A stretch of 64,000 nt of DNA from Buxus sempervirens (lineage: Eukaryota; Streptophyta; Magnoliopsida; Buxales; Buxaceae). Positions within the stretch are counted from its first letter, which is position 1; each line of letters opens with the position of its first letter. The stretch spans positions 9,672,001-9,736,000 of the forward strand of contig OX387193.1 in the NCBI GenBank assembly GCA_947561395.2, written 5' to 3'. A program made the translations under genes and the position numbers. Shown here piece after piece: positions 1 to 10,754 of this stretch. The notes beneath the pieces are model-generated. The model was not told the DNA's origin and searched no databases. It saw nothing but the letters and a program-made list of their open reading frames with translations.

Positions 1-9
1 TTCAATCTT

Positions 10-774
10 GTGGATCAGCTGAACAAGGTCCCGGCCCAGATTTCAATACTGGGCCTTTTGCTGAATTCCGAAAAGCACAGGGACGCATTGTTAAGGGTGC
101 TACAGAGTGCACACGTGTCCCAGACCATTGATCCATACCAGCTTGGTAAAATGGTTGGTCAAATCTTGTCACATAATGTGATAAGTTTCTCAGAGGGTGA
201 GATCAGCCCAGGTGGGTGTTATCATGTGGACCCTTTGCACATCACTGTGCTTTGTAAGGGCTGCATGATTGCACGGGTTTTAATTGACAACGGGTCGGCA
301 TTAAACGTTTGCCCGTTAATCACTTTTACCAAGCTGGGTCTGGACCAGTCAAGGATCAAACGAAATGGGCGGATAGTAAGGGCTTTTGATAGCTCTAAGA
401 CCCACTCCCTAGGGGAGATTGAACTGCCGGTCACAATTGGGCCGAATATCTTTAACATCACATTTGAGGTGATGGATATACCCGCAGCCTTCAATCTGCT
501 CCTAGGGAGGCCGTGGATACATTCGGCTAGGGCAATACCATCCACACTCCACCAAAGGGTGAAATATGTAAGAGGGCAAAGGGTGATAACAGTCCTAGCC
601 GAAAACTTGGTGTCGCCCATTGTGTCACCTGATGTACCTTTGATCAATGTGGACCTAACTGTCGACAAGATTGCATTCCACTCATTCCAATTTGAGGCGG
701 TCAATTACATACCTGGGGGTGTGAGAAAAAGAAGGAAAAGGGGACCACTGCAGAAAAAATGGTCAAGAAAGTGA
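10..774 (+). CDS. Retrotransposon protease segment (retropepsin-like), end of gag-pro frame
   Basis: This frame encodes an aspartic protease that would cut the polyprotein. The catalytic motif appears as VLIDNGSALNV at about residues 90-100, and the flap-side motif LLGRPWIHSA at about residues 164-173, both typical of plant Ty3/gypsy proteases. The tail is basic (RKRRKRGPLQKK). The true start is upstream of the window: the first ATG at 10 is only the first in view, and homologous polyproteins continue upstream into gag. The frame ends at 772-774, while the next domain continues in a different frame that overlaps from 759, which points to a frameshift. I infer a decayed or frameshift-separated polyprotein. 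The domain call is firm and the boundary is not. Confidence 0.8.
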   Translation: MDQLNKVPAQISILGLLLNSEKHRDALLRVLQSAHVSQTIDPYQLGKMVGQILSHNVISFSEGEISPGGCYHVDPLHITVLCKGCMIARVLIDNGSALNVCPLITFTKLGLDQSRIKRNGRIVRAFDSSKTHSLGEIELPVTIGPNIFNITFEVMDIPAAFNLLLGRPWIHSARAIPSTLHQRVKYVRGQRVITVLAENLVSPIVSPDVPLINVDLTVDKIAFHSFQFEAVNYIPGGVRKRRKRGPLQKKWSRK

Positions 775-1355
775 TGGAGAAATACCACTTTCACCCGGGG
801 AAAGGCCTGGGGATCAATCTGCAGGGGATGGTGGAGCCAATCACGGCTAAGAAACTGATCCCCAAGGTAGGGTTGGGCTTCAAGCCCAGAGGCTGGAGAA
901 GAATGAAACATGAAGAAGGGGAGAGCAGAAGCAAAGGAAAACTCCCGCATCTGAGGGTGAACTTTCCAAAACCCTCCTATATAATCAAAATTTCTCCTCC
1001 CATGGACCAATCCAAGCCTCCATACCACAACCTCAACCCATTTCAAAAGCCTTTTGTTTCGGCCCTACAACCCTATAACCCATCTCCAATACTGGGAGCA
1101 GAAGATGGGCCTAGGCCACAGCCCGAGCAGCAGGTGGACTTTTCTGAGAATGTTGGTGCATTCTTCGCCATGACTGAGGGCGATAAAACTGGTAGTGACA
1201 ACGAGCTACCATTCATTGACTGGGCAGCAGTGAAGATTCTGGATGAGGTTATATCTGGACTGGGCCCCGTAGCAGAAAAGGGCAGTACCCACCCGGTGAT
1301 GATGGCATCGGACGCAGGGCTTTCCCTATTTCCCCTGCTCCCAAAAATTTTGTAA
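759..1355 (+). CDS. Polyprotein segment with G-patch-like motif
   Basis: This frame overlaps the protease frame by 16 bases and continues the polyprotein. Residues 8-70 carry glycine-spaced sequence (YHFHPGKGLGINLQG, then VGLGFKPRGW) that resembles the G-patch found between protease and reverse transcriptase in many plant Ty3/gypsy elements. G-patches bind RNA or RNA helicases; a role here is inferred from the family. The remainder is proline-rich linker. The ATG at 759 is the first available and probably not a real initiation site. The frame ends at 1355 and a third frame carries the homologous continuation to a TAG at about 1439-1441, so at least two further indels separate it from the RT frame. 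It probably cannot yield a full polyprotein without frameshifting. Confidence 0.6.
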   Translation: MVKKVMEKYHFHPGKGLGINLQGMVEPITAKKLIPKVGLGFKPRGWRRMKHEEGESRSKGKLPHLRVNFPKPSYIIKISPPMDQSKPPYHNLNPFQKPFVSALQPYNPSPILGAEDGPRPQPEQQVDFSENVGAFFAMTEGDKTGSDNELPFIDWAAVKILDEVISGLGPVAEKGSTHPVMMASDAGLSLFPLLPKIL

Positions 1356-1440
1356 TGAAAAATTGGGAGGAAACTCCCCTTACCTTTGAAGCAGCGTTTG
1401 TTCGGCAAACTGACGCGGCTTCCAAAAAAAAACTCCAATA

Positions 1441-4400
1441 GTGGATTGCCATTTCCCTGAAGGTTCTAATGGGCCTTCGTCTTCAGGGGAATTATGTTTA
1501 GAAGGCCCACAAAAAACCCAAAAAGATTTTTCTATTTTTTCTAGAAAATTTAATTTTTTCAAAAAGGTCCAAACCACTTATGAACCATATAATCAGACCG
1601 AATTGGACCAGGTTGAATATGACTTCGACCTTGAGCTTGACTTTGACCTCATGGGGATCGAAGAAGAGACCGAGGTCGAAGAAGAAGACATTCCAAAAGA
1701 AATTGAATACCAATTGGAACGTCATGAAAAGGGGGTCCAACCTAATATTGAGGAGACCATATCCATAAATCTTGGGACCGAAGAGGACCCAAAAATTGTG
1801 AAAATCGGGTCATGCTTGTCTGATGTGCAGAAAAATGAAATGTCACAGTTCTTGGCAGATTACAAGGATGTGTTTGCTTGGTTGTATCGTGACATGCTGG
1901 GGTTGGACACGGACATGGTGGTGCATAAGTTGCCAATTTTGCCAGGGGTTAAGCCAATTAAGCAGAAGTTGAGAAGATTAAAGCCGGAATGGACCTTAAA
2001 GGTCAAGGACGAAGTGGTCAAACAATTTCAAGCCGGGTTTTTGGCAGTCTCTACTTACCCTGAGTGGCTCGCAAACATAGTGCCAGTACCAAAGAAGGAC
2101 GGGAAAGTCAGAATGTGTGTAGACTATAGAGATCTGAATAAGGCAAGCTCAAAGGATGATTTTCCACTTCCACACATAGACATCTTGGTGGACAATACTG
2201 CGGTACATAGTCTATTCTCCTTCATGGATGGTTTCTCGGGGTACAATCAGATCAAGATGGCTAAGGAGGATCAAGAGAAAACAGCATTTATCACACCTTG
2301 GGGCACATTCCACTATACAGTCATGCCGTTTGGGCTTAAAAACGCTGGGGTAACATACCAGCGGGCCATGACTGCACTATTCCATGATATGATCCACAAG
2401 GAGATGGAGGTCTACGTGGACGATATGATTGCCAAATCATGCAAAGAGGAGGACCACTTGATCAATCTGAAGAAAGTGTTTGATCGGCTCAGGAAGTACA
2501 GTCTACGGCTTAACCCGGCTAAATGCGTCTTTGGGGCTACATCAGGGAAGTTACTGGGGTTTATTGTGAGCCGAAGAGGAATTGAAATTGACCCGGCTAA
2601 AGCCAAGGCCATAATCGAAATGCCAGCACCCAGAACCGAGAAGGAGGTTCATGGTTTTCTTGGGAGGATTCAGTACATAAGCCGGTTCATAGCACAGCTC
2701 ACTGCTATCTGTGAACCAATTTTCAAGCTTATGTGGAAGGATAACCCGACGGTCTGGAATGAGGATTGCCAGCAGGCTTTCGATACGATCAAGGAATATT
2801 TACTGAACCCACCTGTGCTAGTGCCACCAACTCCAAGAAGACCACTAATCCTGTACTTTTCAGTGTTTGAAACGTCAATGGGATGTGTCTTGGGGCAACA
2901 TGATGAGACTGGTAGAAAAGAAAGGGCAATTTACTATCTGAGTAAAAAATTCACGGAATATGAAGCCAAGTACTCACCATTGGAGAAGACTTGCTGTGCT
3001 CTAGTGTGGGCCACTCAGAGGCTAAGGCACTACTTCCTTAGTCACTCCACACTATTGATATCCCGGATGGACCCGCTGAAATATTTATTTGAGAAACCGG
3101 CACTAATTGGCAGGACGGCAAAGTGGCAACTACTACTGTCCGAATTTGATCTCATGTACGTCACTCAGAAGGCAATCAAGGGTCAAGCCATAGCTGATCA
3201 CCTGGCTGCACATCCTCTGCCAGAATACCAACCCTTGAAGACCAACTTCCCAGATGAGGCAATTCTGTACACTGAAGAGGAGGACAGTGAGAGTTCCTGG
3301 CAGATGTTCTTTGATGGGGCCGCCAACATGAACGGAAATGGAATAGGAGTAGTCTTGGTTAAACCAGATGGTTCACACATCCCGATTGCAGTGAAGCTGA
3401 GATTCCAGTGCACCAATAACATAGCAGAATATGAAGCATGCATAATTGGATTGCAAGCAGCCATGGGTCATGGAGTAGAGGAACTTGACGTATACGGGGA
3501 TTCGAGTCTTATCATCTTCCAAACAACTGGTGAGTTGAAAACCAAGGATCACAAATTGATCCCCTATCACCAGTATTTGGAAGAAGTAAGCACAAATTTC
3601 ACTCGAATTTCCTTCAACTATATGCCAAGGGCCAAGAATCAGTTTGCGGATGCTCTAGCAACATTGGCTTCAATGGTCAGCATACCAGAAGGAGTAGACA
3701 TCAGAACACTGGAAATTGAAGTCAGAGATGAACCGGCTTACTGTCTCGTTCTAGAGGGAGCACCAGAAGAAGAAGCACCGTGGTTTCAGGATATCAAAAA
3801 TTTCTTGAACAATCGGAGTCTGCCAGAAAATGCCACTGCTACTGAGAAAAGGACAATACAGAGATTGGCTGGTCAGTTTCTGCTAAGTGGTGGACATTTG
3901 TACAAGAGGTCACATAACGACATTCTACTTAGATGTGTTGCCAAGGCTGAATCGGAAAGGCTGATTGAGACTGTACATGGAGGGGTTTGTGGGCCCCATA
4001 TGAGCGGACACATGCTTGCGAAGAAAATCTTGAGGCTGGGATATTACTGGACGACCATGGAACATGATTGCTGTATACATGTCAGGAGGTGCAACCAATG
4101 TCAGATATATGCAGATAATAAGCATGCGCCCCCGGGTGAGTTACACAACATGACATCCCCATGGCCCTTTTCCATGTGGGGCATAGATGTCATCGGCATG
4201 ATTTCACCTAAAGCATCGAACGGGCACAGATTTATCCTAGTGGCGATTGATTACTTCACTAAATGGGTAGAAGCAGCTTCATATGCGAACATCACAAGCA
4301 ACCATGTTATCAAATTTTTGAAGCACAATATCATTTGTCGCTATGGACTGCCAAGTGCCATAGTATCAGACAATGCTTCAAACATTAAGAACAAGGACAT

Positions 4401-5028
4401 GAAGAAGATGTGTGAGCAGTTTCAGATCACCCACCATAAGTCAGCTCCGTACAGGCCTAAGATGAATGGGGCAGTGGAAGCAGCAAACAAGAACATAAAT
4501 AAAATCATTCAGAAGATGGTAGTGAGCTACAAGGATTGGCATGAAATGCTGCCACTTGCTCTACATGCCTACAGAACCTCGATCCGGACTTCAACTGGGG
4601 CAACCTCGTATTCCCTAGTCTATGGGATGGAAGCAGTCTTGCCAGTGGAAGTAGAAATCCCATCACTCAGAGTGCTCATGGAAGCGGAATTGGAAGAAGC
4701 CGAATGGGTACAGTCAAGACATGATCAACTCAACTTGATAGAAGAAAAGCGATTAAAAGCACTATGTCATGGCCAGTTGTACCAAAGGAGAATGGCTCGG
4801 GCCTACAATAAGAAAGTGAGGCCCAGAACTTTCCAAGAAGGAAACCTAGTTCTAAAGAAAATTCTACCATTTTTGGAAGACCCTCGTGGTAAGTTCAAGC
4901 CCAATTGGGAAGGGCCTTATGTCGTCAAGAAGGTCCTGTCAGGGGGTGCACTCATCTTGACAGAAATGGATGGGTCAGATTTTCCTCAGCCAATTAACTC
5001 TGATGCAGTAAAAAGGTATTTTCCTTGA
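1441..5028 (+). CDS. Retrotransposon pol: reverse transcriptase, RNase H, archaeal-type RNase H, integrase
   Basis: This is an open frame of 1195 codons that begins inside the polyprotein, since the first codon is GTG and not a normal start. The reverse transcriptase lies at about residues 180-400, with MPFGLKNAG and the catalytic YVDD at 325-328. A first RNase H follows at about 460-600. A second RNase H starts near 620 (FFDGAANMNGNGIG and NNIAEYEAC), the hallmark of the dual-RNase-H lineage. Integrase has an HHCC finger (H846, with C884 and C887) and the catalytic triad D916, D977, E1013 with the canonical 35-residue gap between the last two. The frame has no internal stop, although the upstream protease and G-patch segments are frameshifted. 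The copy could therefore be fairly young but is unlikely to be autonomous as it stands. Confidence 0.93.
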   Translation: MDCHFPEGSNGPSSSGELCLEGPQKTQKDFSIFSRKFNFFKKVQTTYEPYNQTELDQVEYDFDLELDFDLMGIEEETEVEEEDIPKEIEYQLERHEKGVQPNIEETISINLGTEEDPKIVKIGSCLSDVQKNEMSQFLADYKDVFAWLYRDMLGLDTDMVVHKLPILPGVKPIKQKLRRLKPEWTLKVKDEVVKQFQAGFLAVSTYPEWLANIVPVPKKDGKVRMCVDYRDLNKASSKDDFPLPHIDILVDNTAVHSLFSFMDGFSGYNQIKMAKEDQEKTAFITPWGTFHYTVMPFGLKNAGVTYQRAMTALFHDMIHKEMEVYVDDMIAKSCKEEDHLINLKKVFDRLRKYSLRLNPAKCVFGATSGKLLGFIVSRRGIEIDPAKAKAIIEMPAPRTEKEVHGFLGRIQYISRFIAQLTAICEPIFKLMWKDNPTVWNEDCQQAFDTIKEYLLNPPVLVPPTPRRPLILYFSVFETSMGCVLGQHDETGRKERAIYYLSKKFTEYEAKYSPLEKTCCALVWATQRLRHYFLSHSTLLISRMDPLKYLFEKPALIGRTAKWQLLLSEFDLMYVTQKAIKGQAIADHLAAHPLPEYQPLKTNFPDEAILYTEEEDSESSWQMFFDGAANMNGNGIGVVLVKPDGSHIPIAVKLRFQCTNNIAEYEACIIGLQAAMGHGVEELDVYGDSSLIIFQTTGELKTKDHKLIPYHQYLEEVSTNFTRISFNYMPRAKNQFADALATLASMVSIPEGVDIRTLEIEVRDEPAYCLVLEGAPEEEAPWFQDIKNFLNNRSLPENATATEKRTIQRLAGQFLLSGGHLYKRSHNDILLRCVAKAESERLIETVHGGVCGPHMSGHMLAKKILRLGYYWTTMEHDCCIHVRRCNQCQIYADNKHAPPGELHNMTSPWPFSMWGIDVIGMISPKASNGHRFILVAIDYFTKWVEAASYANITSNHVIKFLKHNIICRYGLPSAIVSDNASNIKNKDMKKMCEQFQITHHKSAPYRPKMNGAVEAANKNINKIIQKMVVSYKDWHEMLPLALHAYRTSIRTSTGATSYSLVYGMEAVLPVEVEIPSLRVLMEAELEEAEWVQSRHDQLNLIEEKRLKALCHGQLYQRRMARAYNKKVRPRTFQEGNLVLKKILPFLEDPRGKFKPNWEGPYVVKKVLSGGALILTEMDGSDFPQPINSDAVKRYFP

Positions 5029-5986
5029 GTGAATATTTCTAGGAAATGATCCGAGGCCATTTTTCTTTATTTCCTTCAAAATTTGAATCCCTAGTCTAGC
5101 CAAATTGAGCCGGTTCGTTTCTTTGATAAACCCAAACCGGATTTACAGTCAAATTGGGGCAAAGCCAATTGGGGCAAAGTTAAGGAAAAAAGAAAAAAAA
5201 AGAGGAAAAGTAATGAAAAATGGCAAATGAAAGCCAAGTGTGAAAAAAGAGGCAAAAAATGCAATTTGGGGGAAAAGGGTTAAATTCATCATGACTGTAA
5301 GTCCGGTTGACCTATTTCCACATTTGAAAATGTTTGGGCCTTTAATACCCTTTCTTTCATAAACCAAACCTAGCCTTCATTTCGTCCTATGTTTAAGCCC
5401 TCGGTGATCTTAGTTTATTCATTCAAAGGTTAGAGTAAGGTTGGTGATGACGGAATACAGAAGCCGGCCCTAGTGAAAACCGTAATTGGCGCTAGGGGCA
5501 ATATTGGCAAAAAGGCGAAAAGAAAAAAATAAAAAAAATGAAGAGGTCGAGTTGATCATGTGATCCAAGCTTGAAGAGAAATCAGCACAAGTACTGAGAC
5601 TGAGCAGATTGGGTAATACGGTCAATTCTGGAAAAAAGGCATTTGGGGATGATTCTAAAGGTCCTAAGATGGACGGTTCTGATCCCTCATTATTTTCTGG
5701 ACTACCCTTTTCATTATTTAACCTGGTTCTAATTCCTTTAATTATAGGTGATTAAGTGCATGGACCAAATTTCAAAAAAATAAAAAAAAATATAAAAAGG
5801 AAAAATTATACTTTGGCCAGTGATGAGAAATCAAATACTTTTCATAAAACCTTTGTTTTTACAAGCATCTGAGCATTCTGAGGCCAATAATATAAAAATT
5901 TTATTTTGAATTGAATACTTTGGTTTTCCACTATTGGAGTTCAATTTCGTACAAAGGTATGAAAGAAAAATGTGCAGGAAATAAAG
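5029..5986 (+). other. Untranslated spacer between pol and the antisense genes
   Basis: I see no credible gene here. It contains a 15-base direct repeat (AATTGGGGCAAAG, near 5152-5180), a purine-rich run on the + strand at 5184-5220, and several A-rich tracts. The antisense gene 1 stop codon lies at its right edge (5987-5989), so the spacer should contain the 3' ends of both the sense pol message and the antisense mRNA. The two would converge and could overlap here. That is an inference from gene layout. Confidence 0.6.
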
Positions 5987-7716
5987 TTAATCTCTGTCTT
6001 CTAGCCCCTCCTTAAGCTCCCGAATCCGAGCTGCCTGAGCTGCGATAACTCCAGAAGCCCCCTCTGCAGCGGGATCATTCAAGAAGGAAATAACCTCGTC
6101 TGAAAGAGTCTGCCTAATCCGCATGCTCCTAAGGCTGGCTAAAGCATCCTGATGCTTCTGCCGCAGTGCTCGGACTTCAAGACAGCGGGCCTGCCTATGC
6201 TCCTCAAGTTGCTTCTCCATGGCAAGACGGCGGGATACCTGCTCTGCAAGTTGCCTCTCCATGTCAAGGCCCCGTATCCTGAGTTCCTGGGCCTCCCGTA
6301 CCCATATCTACTGAAGCCGTCTATGAGAAGCTCTCTCAGACTCTAAAATATCCTCATAAGTAGGAGCTAAGACCGCAGGAGGATCTTCGGGTACTGGTGC
6401 CTGACTCTGTATCTGCTCCTTGATCCAGAAGAGATAATCCTTCACATGGGCTTCTGAGAAGACGGGGCCACGCATGAAGCGAACATAGGACTACTCCCTC
6501 ATCAACCAGGCATTCAGCTTCATGGTAGCTGGAGAAAGGGGCCCAAGATGATCCTCATACCCACTTGGGACTATAATCCCCTGGGTCGCTCTGAACTGAC
6601 GAAGGACCCGCAAAGGAAGATAGAGCACCGCATGTCTCAGGCCAGCCAGAATTAGAAAATTACGGTCTCGGAAGCTGATCACGGTCTCTGCATTGGGCTG
6701 ATAAGTACCAGGCCATCTCACCTGGTCATCCTGAAGGGAGCCCAAGAAAGTAAACCAACCCTGTTTGCCCCCTGGAATATCGGGACACCCCCGGTTACTC
6801 ATCAAAATGGGGACTTTCAAGTTCGGGAAGAAGTGTCGATTGATTTCTTCAATCTGACTCAGATGATCAAGTAGCCAAAGCTGCAAAAGAAAAGAGATAT
6901 ATCAGCACATTGTAAAAAAAAAAAAAAAAGCAAAAGAAAAAAAAAGCAAGAAAAAAGCAAGAAAAAAGCAAAAAAAAAAAAAAATATAAAAAAAAGTTTT
7001 TTTTTTACCTGCAGGATCTGTGCACATGCTAGGAAGCGTTTCGACTTCCTATTGTAGCAATCAGTCAAAGCCTGGTACATCCCAGCCAAAATCATAGGGG
7101 CCAACCTCTCCCGCTCCTTAACTTGGCATATCACTGAAATCAGGCCCAAGTCCACCTCATCATCATCTCATGGGAAAAGCAACTGGTTGACCACAATCAG
7201 GGTCAAGGCGTTGAACCGGGCTTCCTTATTCTCCCCTTTCAAAAGCTTCTCAGTCAAAAAAGCCTTAGATAGGGTCAAAAGGGTGTCAGAATCCCCTAAG
7301 TCCTTCTTCCCTATGCCCAAGAATGTAGAAGCCTCCTTCTTGTAACTAGGCCTAAGAGGCGGGTTCACTACCTTCTCTGCAAACCTCAAGCCCAAGATGG
7401 TTTCCACCTCCTCAATGGTTGGGGTCATTTCATGGGTCCCAAAATGGAAAAGGTTGAGGTCGGGTACCCAATGACCTATCATGGCCTCTATAATCTCCCA
7501 CTTGAAGGGAACCTTGGGAATGAGCAGGGTATGGCCTAGATTTGTAGAATCCCATCTCCTTTCCTCATCTAGGGTTATAGAGTTAACCCATCTTGTGTAG
7601 AAGGAATCCACAGGGTTGTACCTAGTGAGATTTGGGGGTTTTGATCTAAAAGGTTGTTTTGCAGGGGAGGCAGTGTGGACAGACAATGGCAGGGCAGAAG
7701 ATGATCCGGATTCCAT
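5987..7716 (-). pseudogene. Antisense gene 1: plant mobile domain (PMD) protein with coiled coil, three nonsense codons
   Basis: Two exons on the minus strand, 7716-7009 and 6880-5987, join in phase 0 at a GT-AG intron (GCAG|GTAAAA ... TTTGCAG|CTTTGG), giving 533 codons before a TAA. Exon 1 has the PMD signature: a tryptophan- and proline-bearing helix, then HFGTHEMTPTIEEVETILGL at about residues 125-145. Exon 2 holds the rest of the domain and then an acidic/basic coiled coil (about residues 440-510) rich in heptads. Three in-frame stops interrupt it: TGA at 7168-7170, TAG at 6491-6493 and TAG at 6309-6311. All three could come from C-to-T changes in CGA or CAG. The start is the ATG preceding MESGSSS, about 110 bases after a TATA box. 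PMD proteins are related to Mutator-type transposase-associated proteins and to Arabidopsis MAIN/MAIL1. The function in this element is unknown. Confidence 0.75.
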
Positions 7717-7826
7717 TGGATGTGATGGGAGCAAGCTAGAACGCAAGAGGAGGAAGAAAAAGGCGAAAAAGGGGGTTTCTAAACTCAAAAACTCGTAAAA
7801 AATGCTCAAATCCCAAGACTGGTTGC

Positions 7827-7989
7827 ATTTATAGTATCTTTTAATGTATCCGGTAACTCAGACCGGATAAACACGGTTTTATTCGTATCCGGTTAAGTAT
7901 ACCGGATACAAAGGAGGCCATGAGTATCTGGTATGTTATACCGGATATAAAGAGCAATCAATGTATCCGGTCTGATATACCGGATACAA
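7827..7989 (-). promoter_or_regulatory. Promoter of antisense gene 1: TATA box with adjacent palindrome array
   Basis: On the minus strand a TATAAAT box lies at 7833-7827, about 110 bases before the ATG of gene 1. Immediately upstream, from 7845 to 7989, are four imperfect palindromes with arms TGTATCCGG and CCGGATACA and loops of 7-11 bases. The unit nearest the TATA box has the loop TAACTCAGA seen also in the LTR arrays. Only about 12 bases separate TATA and the array. The arrangement suggests a transcription-factor or DNA-hairpin module. It also sits just past the end of antisense gene 2 (8179). Confidence 0.6.
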
Positions 7990-9954
7990 AGAAAAATGCA
8001 AAAAAAAGAGCTAAGGATGAAAAATCCGAATTTTTTACCTGTTTCACCTGTGTACAAGTTATAATTGCATAAAATTAAGAACAAAAGAAGTGCAAGACAA
8101 GATAGAATGAATAAAAATATTCTTTTATATATGAGTCTCGTTTGTACAAGTGATAATGAAAAAAACAGAAATCCTAATCTACTGCTCCTGTGCAGGATCA
8201 TCCCCGCGCCCTCTACCACGCGCTCTACGGCCTCTCCCTCGGGATGGTCGGCGCCTATAATAAGACAGGAGGCGCTCCGCCATATAACGCGGTCTCCGTC
8301 CGATGAAGGACTGAAGCTGGTACTCGATGCAGTAGTCCGACGTGTCAGGAGAAGGAACAGGAACAGAATCGGAGGAAGCCTCGGGCTCAGCATCAACCGT
8401 CCCAACTGGACCCTCAGCCATAGCAGGCTCTGCTCCCGCAGCTCCAGAAGGCCCAACATCAGCAGCAGAGGGACCAGGAGCAGAAGTAGCTGGGTCCACA
8501 GAAAAGTCTTAAAGTCAAGATATAAGGAGGAACCAAAGGGAAAAATTAAAGAAAACATACCAGGGATATCTACAGCAGGCACTGGGGGATCCGGATCCAC
8601 TGGGTCAGCAGCAGGGACCTCCTCCGGCTCAGGAACCATCACTGTAGATGAAGGAATAGCCGGGGCATCCGCAGGAGCAGCTGGGGCATCAGTAGATGGA
8701 GCATCACCAGGATCAGCAGCTGGGACATCCACAGGATCCGTAGCCCGAGCAGGAGACGAGTCAGGAATAAGGAAATCAGGCACGAAGGCAGTATCCTGAT
8801 CTGGGACCGAGCCCTGCACAAGTCAAACAAGCATATCAGAATAGCAGAAACAAGAAAATGAAAGAAATGAAAATATAAGAAGGCCAGATACCTGTCTAGC
8901 CTGGAGCTCAGCAACCAAGGCCTCCAGCTCCCTGATCCGGGCATCCCGCTGGGCCACGACCGCATCGTGCTCAGCAATCATATCATCGATCGCGGCCCGC
9001 TGACTCTCGATCCGATCCCGGATGGTATTCAGCTCGTGTACCTGCCAACAAAAACAGAAGTAGGGTCAGAAATGCATAAGGAAAGAAAAGAGGATGAAAA
9101 TATGAAGAGTGAAAGACTTACCGTGTCCTCATGAATCCGGATACGGATCCCGCCGATCTCTGTCACCCCGGCACGAGTGGGTCGATCCATCAAACATCCT
9201 ATAGATACCCGCTGGAACCACTCATCGTAATCTCCAGCTACTGTAAGCCCCTCCGCATCCAGGAAATGATCGAACTGATCAGCGTTAAAACCCGGCAGGA
9301 GCGTGTCGAGACCCACAGGAGGAGGAGGAACGGGGATGCGAAGTGCGCCAGTGCGCTGGAAGTACAGGCGCTCTCCCAAGTACATCACCCTACCAAGCCT
9401 CCCAAGGAAGCACTGGTAGGGCTGACGTCGTCGATCTCTATCGAAAGCATCCTGTACCACCATCTCACGGGCCACTCCGACATCCACGTCATCAAATCGG
9501 GACAGGAGGAGCTGCAAAAAAGAGAAATAGTCAGGTACAGTCAAGATACAGAAAAAGAAATAAAAAGGAAAAAGGATAAAGGGTTTACATCAGGTCGGCG
9601 GGTGTGCGCGCGTGGGAAACGCGGCACGGGGTAAATCGGAGTCGCCACCGCCTGATGGAGTGCAGGCGGACACCTGGGTGCCTAATCTTGTCTAATTAGG
9701 GCTCTTGGGTCTGCGGCTTGAGATTCTAAGGTTGGTTCTCGGTTGCGGGCTGGGGAAGTCCGTAGACACCCCAATCCACCCCGTCGGATGACGGGTCCCG
9801 TGGGTTCCCTAACTTGAGTCAGCTTATTCACTTTGGTTCTCACCCGACTCCTAATCCAGCATGTAACTTGGTTAAGTCTTGGCGGGACCACCTGAGTGGT
9901 GTGGGTCCCTTTAGTTGATTTTATCTTTGCTTATCTTTGGCTTTCTGAGTCTGA

Positions 9955-10560
9955 TTGGGTGGGCCCCTTTTGGAAGGCCCACGGTGTCCTTGGTGGGCCT
10001 GGGTAGGCCCGTGTGCCTTTGGTGGGCCTCTGTCTAACCCTAGGAGGCCCTGTGGGCTTTGGTTAGTGAATTGATTTTGCTTAGATTTGAATTATTAGGT
10101 TTCTTTCATGCAAAAGTGGGCCGGATGGGTCTGTGGGCCCCTTAGGTGGGCCCACATGGTGACCAAGGGTATTTTAGTTTTATCTTATTTATATTTAAGC
10201 CAAAGTCCTTTGGGACGTTGGGCTTGGGGCCCGTAGTCCGGTTTTGGGCTTTGGAAGCCCAAGTTCAATGAAGTTAGGGCCTGAGACCTTCCTTGGCTTA
10301 GTTGGCGGGCTTTGGCGGGCCCGGCAGGCCCTAGCCCATGGTCTCGGCCAAACCAGGCAGTTTATACATTCATTCATATGGCAAGGCTCGGGTGGGCCGC
10401 ATTGGGTTTGGCCCGCCCGATTCAACTGGTTCACCTTTGCTTAGGTTAATTAATTAGCATGCTTTGGTGTCCATTGGGCTTGGTGGGCCCCGTTGGAAGG
10501 CCCACAAGTGTGCCAAGTTTGGACCGGCGGTCCAAGTCCCATCTTGGGTTTCCGGTTGGC
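9955..10560. other. Dense TGGGCC/GGCCCA cluster inside the reverse LTR
   Basis: Across about 600 bases the words GGGCC or GGCCC occur more than a dozen times, mostly as TGGGCC/GGCCCA. In plant genes such site II elements bind TCP factors. Here they lie in the transcribed 3' part of an LTR-like insertion, so function is uncertain. No gene was recognised. Confidence 0.5.
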
Positions 10561-10648
10561 CCGGAAACCCTGCTGGTTCGTTGGTTTTAAAGCTAATCTT
10601 CACAGAATTCGGCAATATATCACAATATAGCAAGAATCATGCTTCTGT

Positions 10649-10754
10649 GTGTATCCGGCAAGTGTGTCCGGATACACAGGGGCCATAGGTGATCCGGCCA
10701 GTGTATCCGGATACACAGAGGCCATAGGTGATCCGGCCTGAGTATCCGGATCAC
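10649..10754. repeat. Palindrome array, GTATCCGG/CCGGATAC type, internal to the reverse LTR
   Basis: Three partial units with GTATCCGG and CCGGATAC arms lie here, separated by the phrase GGCCATAGGTGATCCGGCC. Unlike the other arrays it is not next to a visible TATA box. Confidence 0.6.

Noticed and set aside
222-704. 160-codon minus-strand frame opposite the protease
   Set aside because: It is the complement of a recognised protease domain, with no splice signals, promoter or family resemblance of its own.
5029-5986. Treating this spacer as an LTR
   Set aside because: It lacks TG...CA ends, TATA and similarity to the LTRs at 12001 and 18889, and the true polypurine tract is at 18875.
7845-7989. 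Reading the palindrome arrays as a CRISPR array
   Set aside because: The repeats are palindromes with variable loops and short irregular spacers, found in LTRs of a plant retroelement. There are no cas genes.
8065-8799. 244-codon plus-strand frame
   Set aside because: It runs opposite the Pro/Ala-rich and RG-rich exons of antisense gene 2. Its length follows from their GC-rich low-complexity composition.
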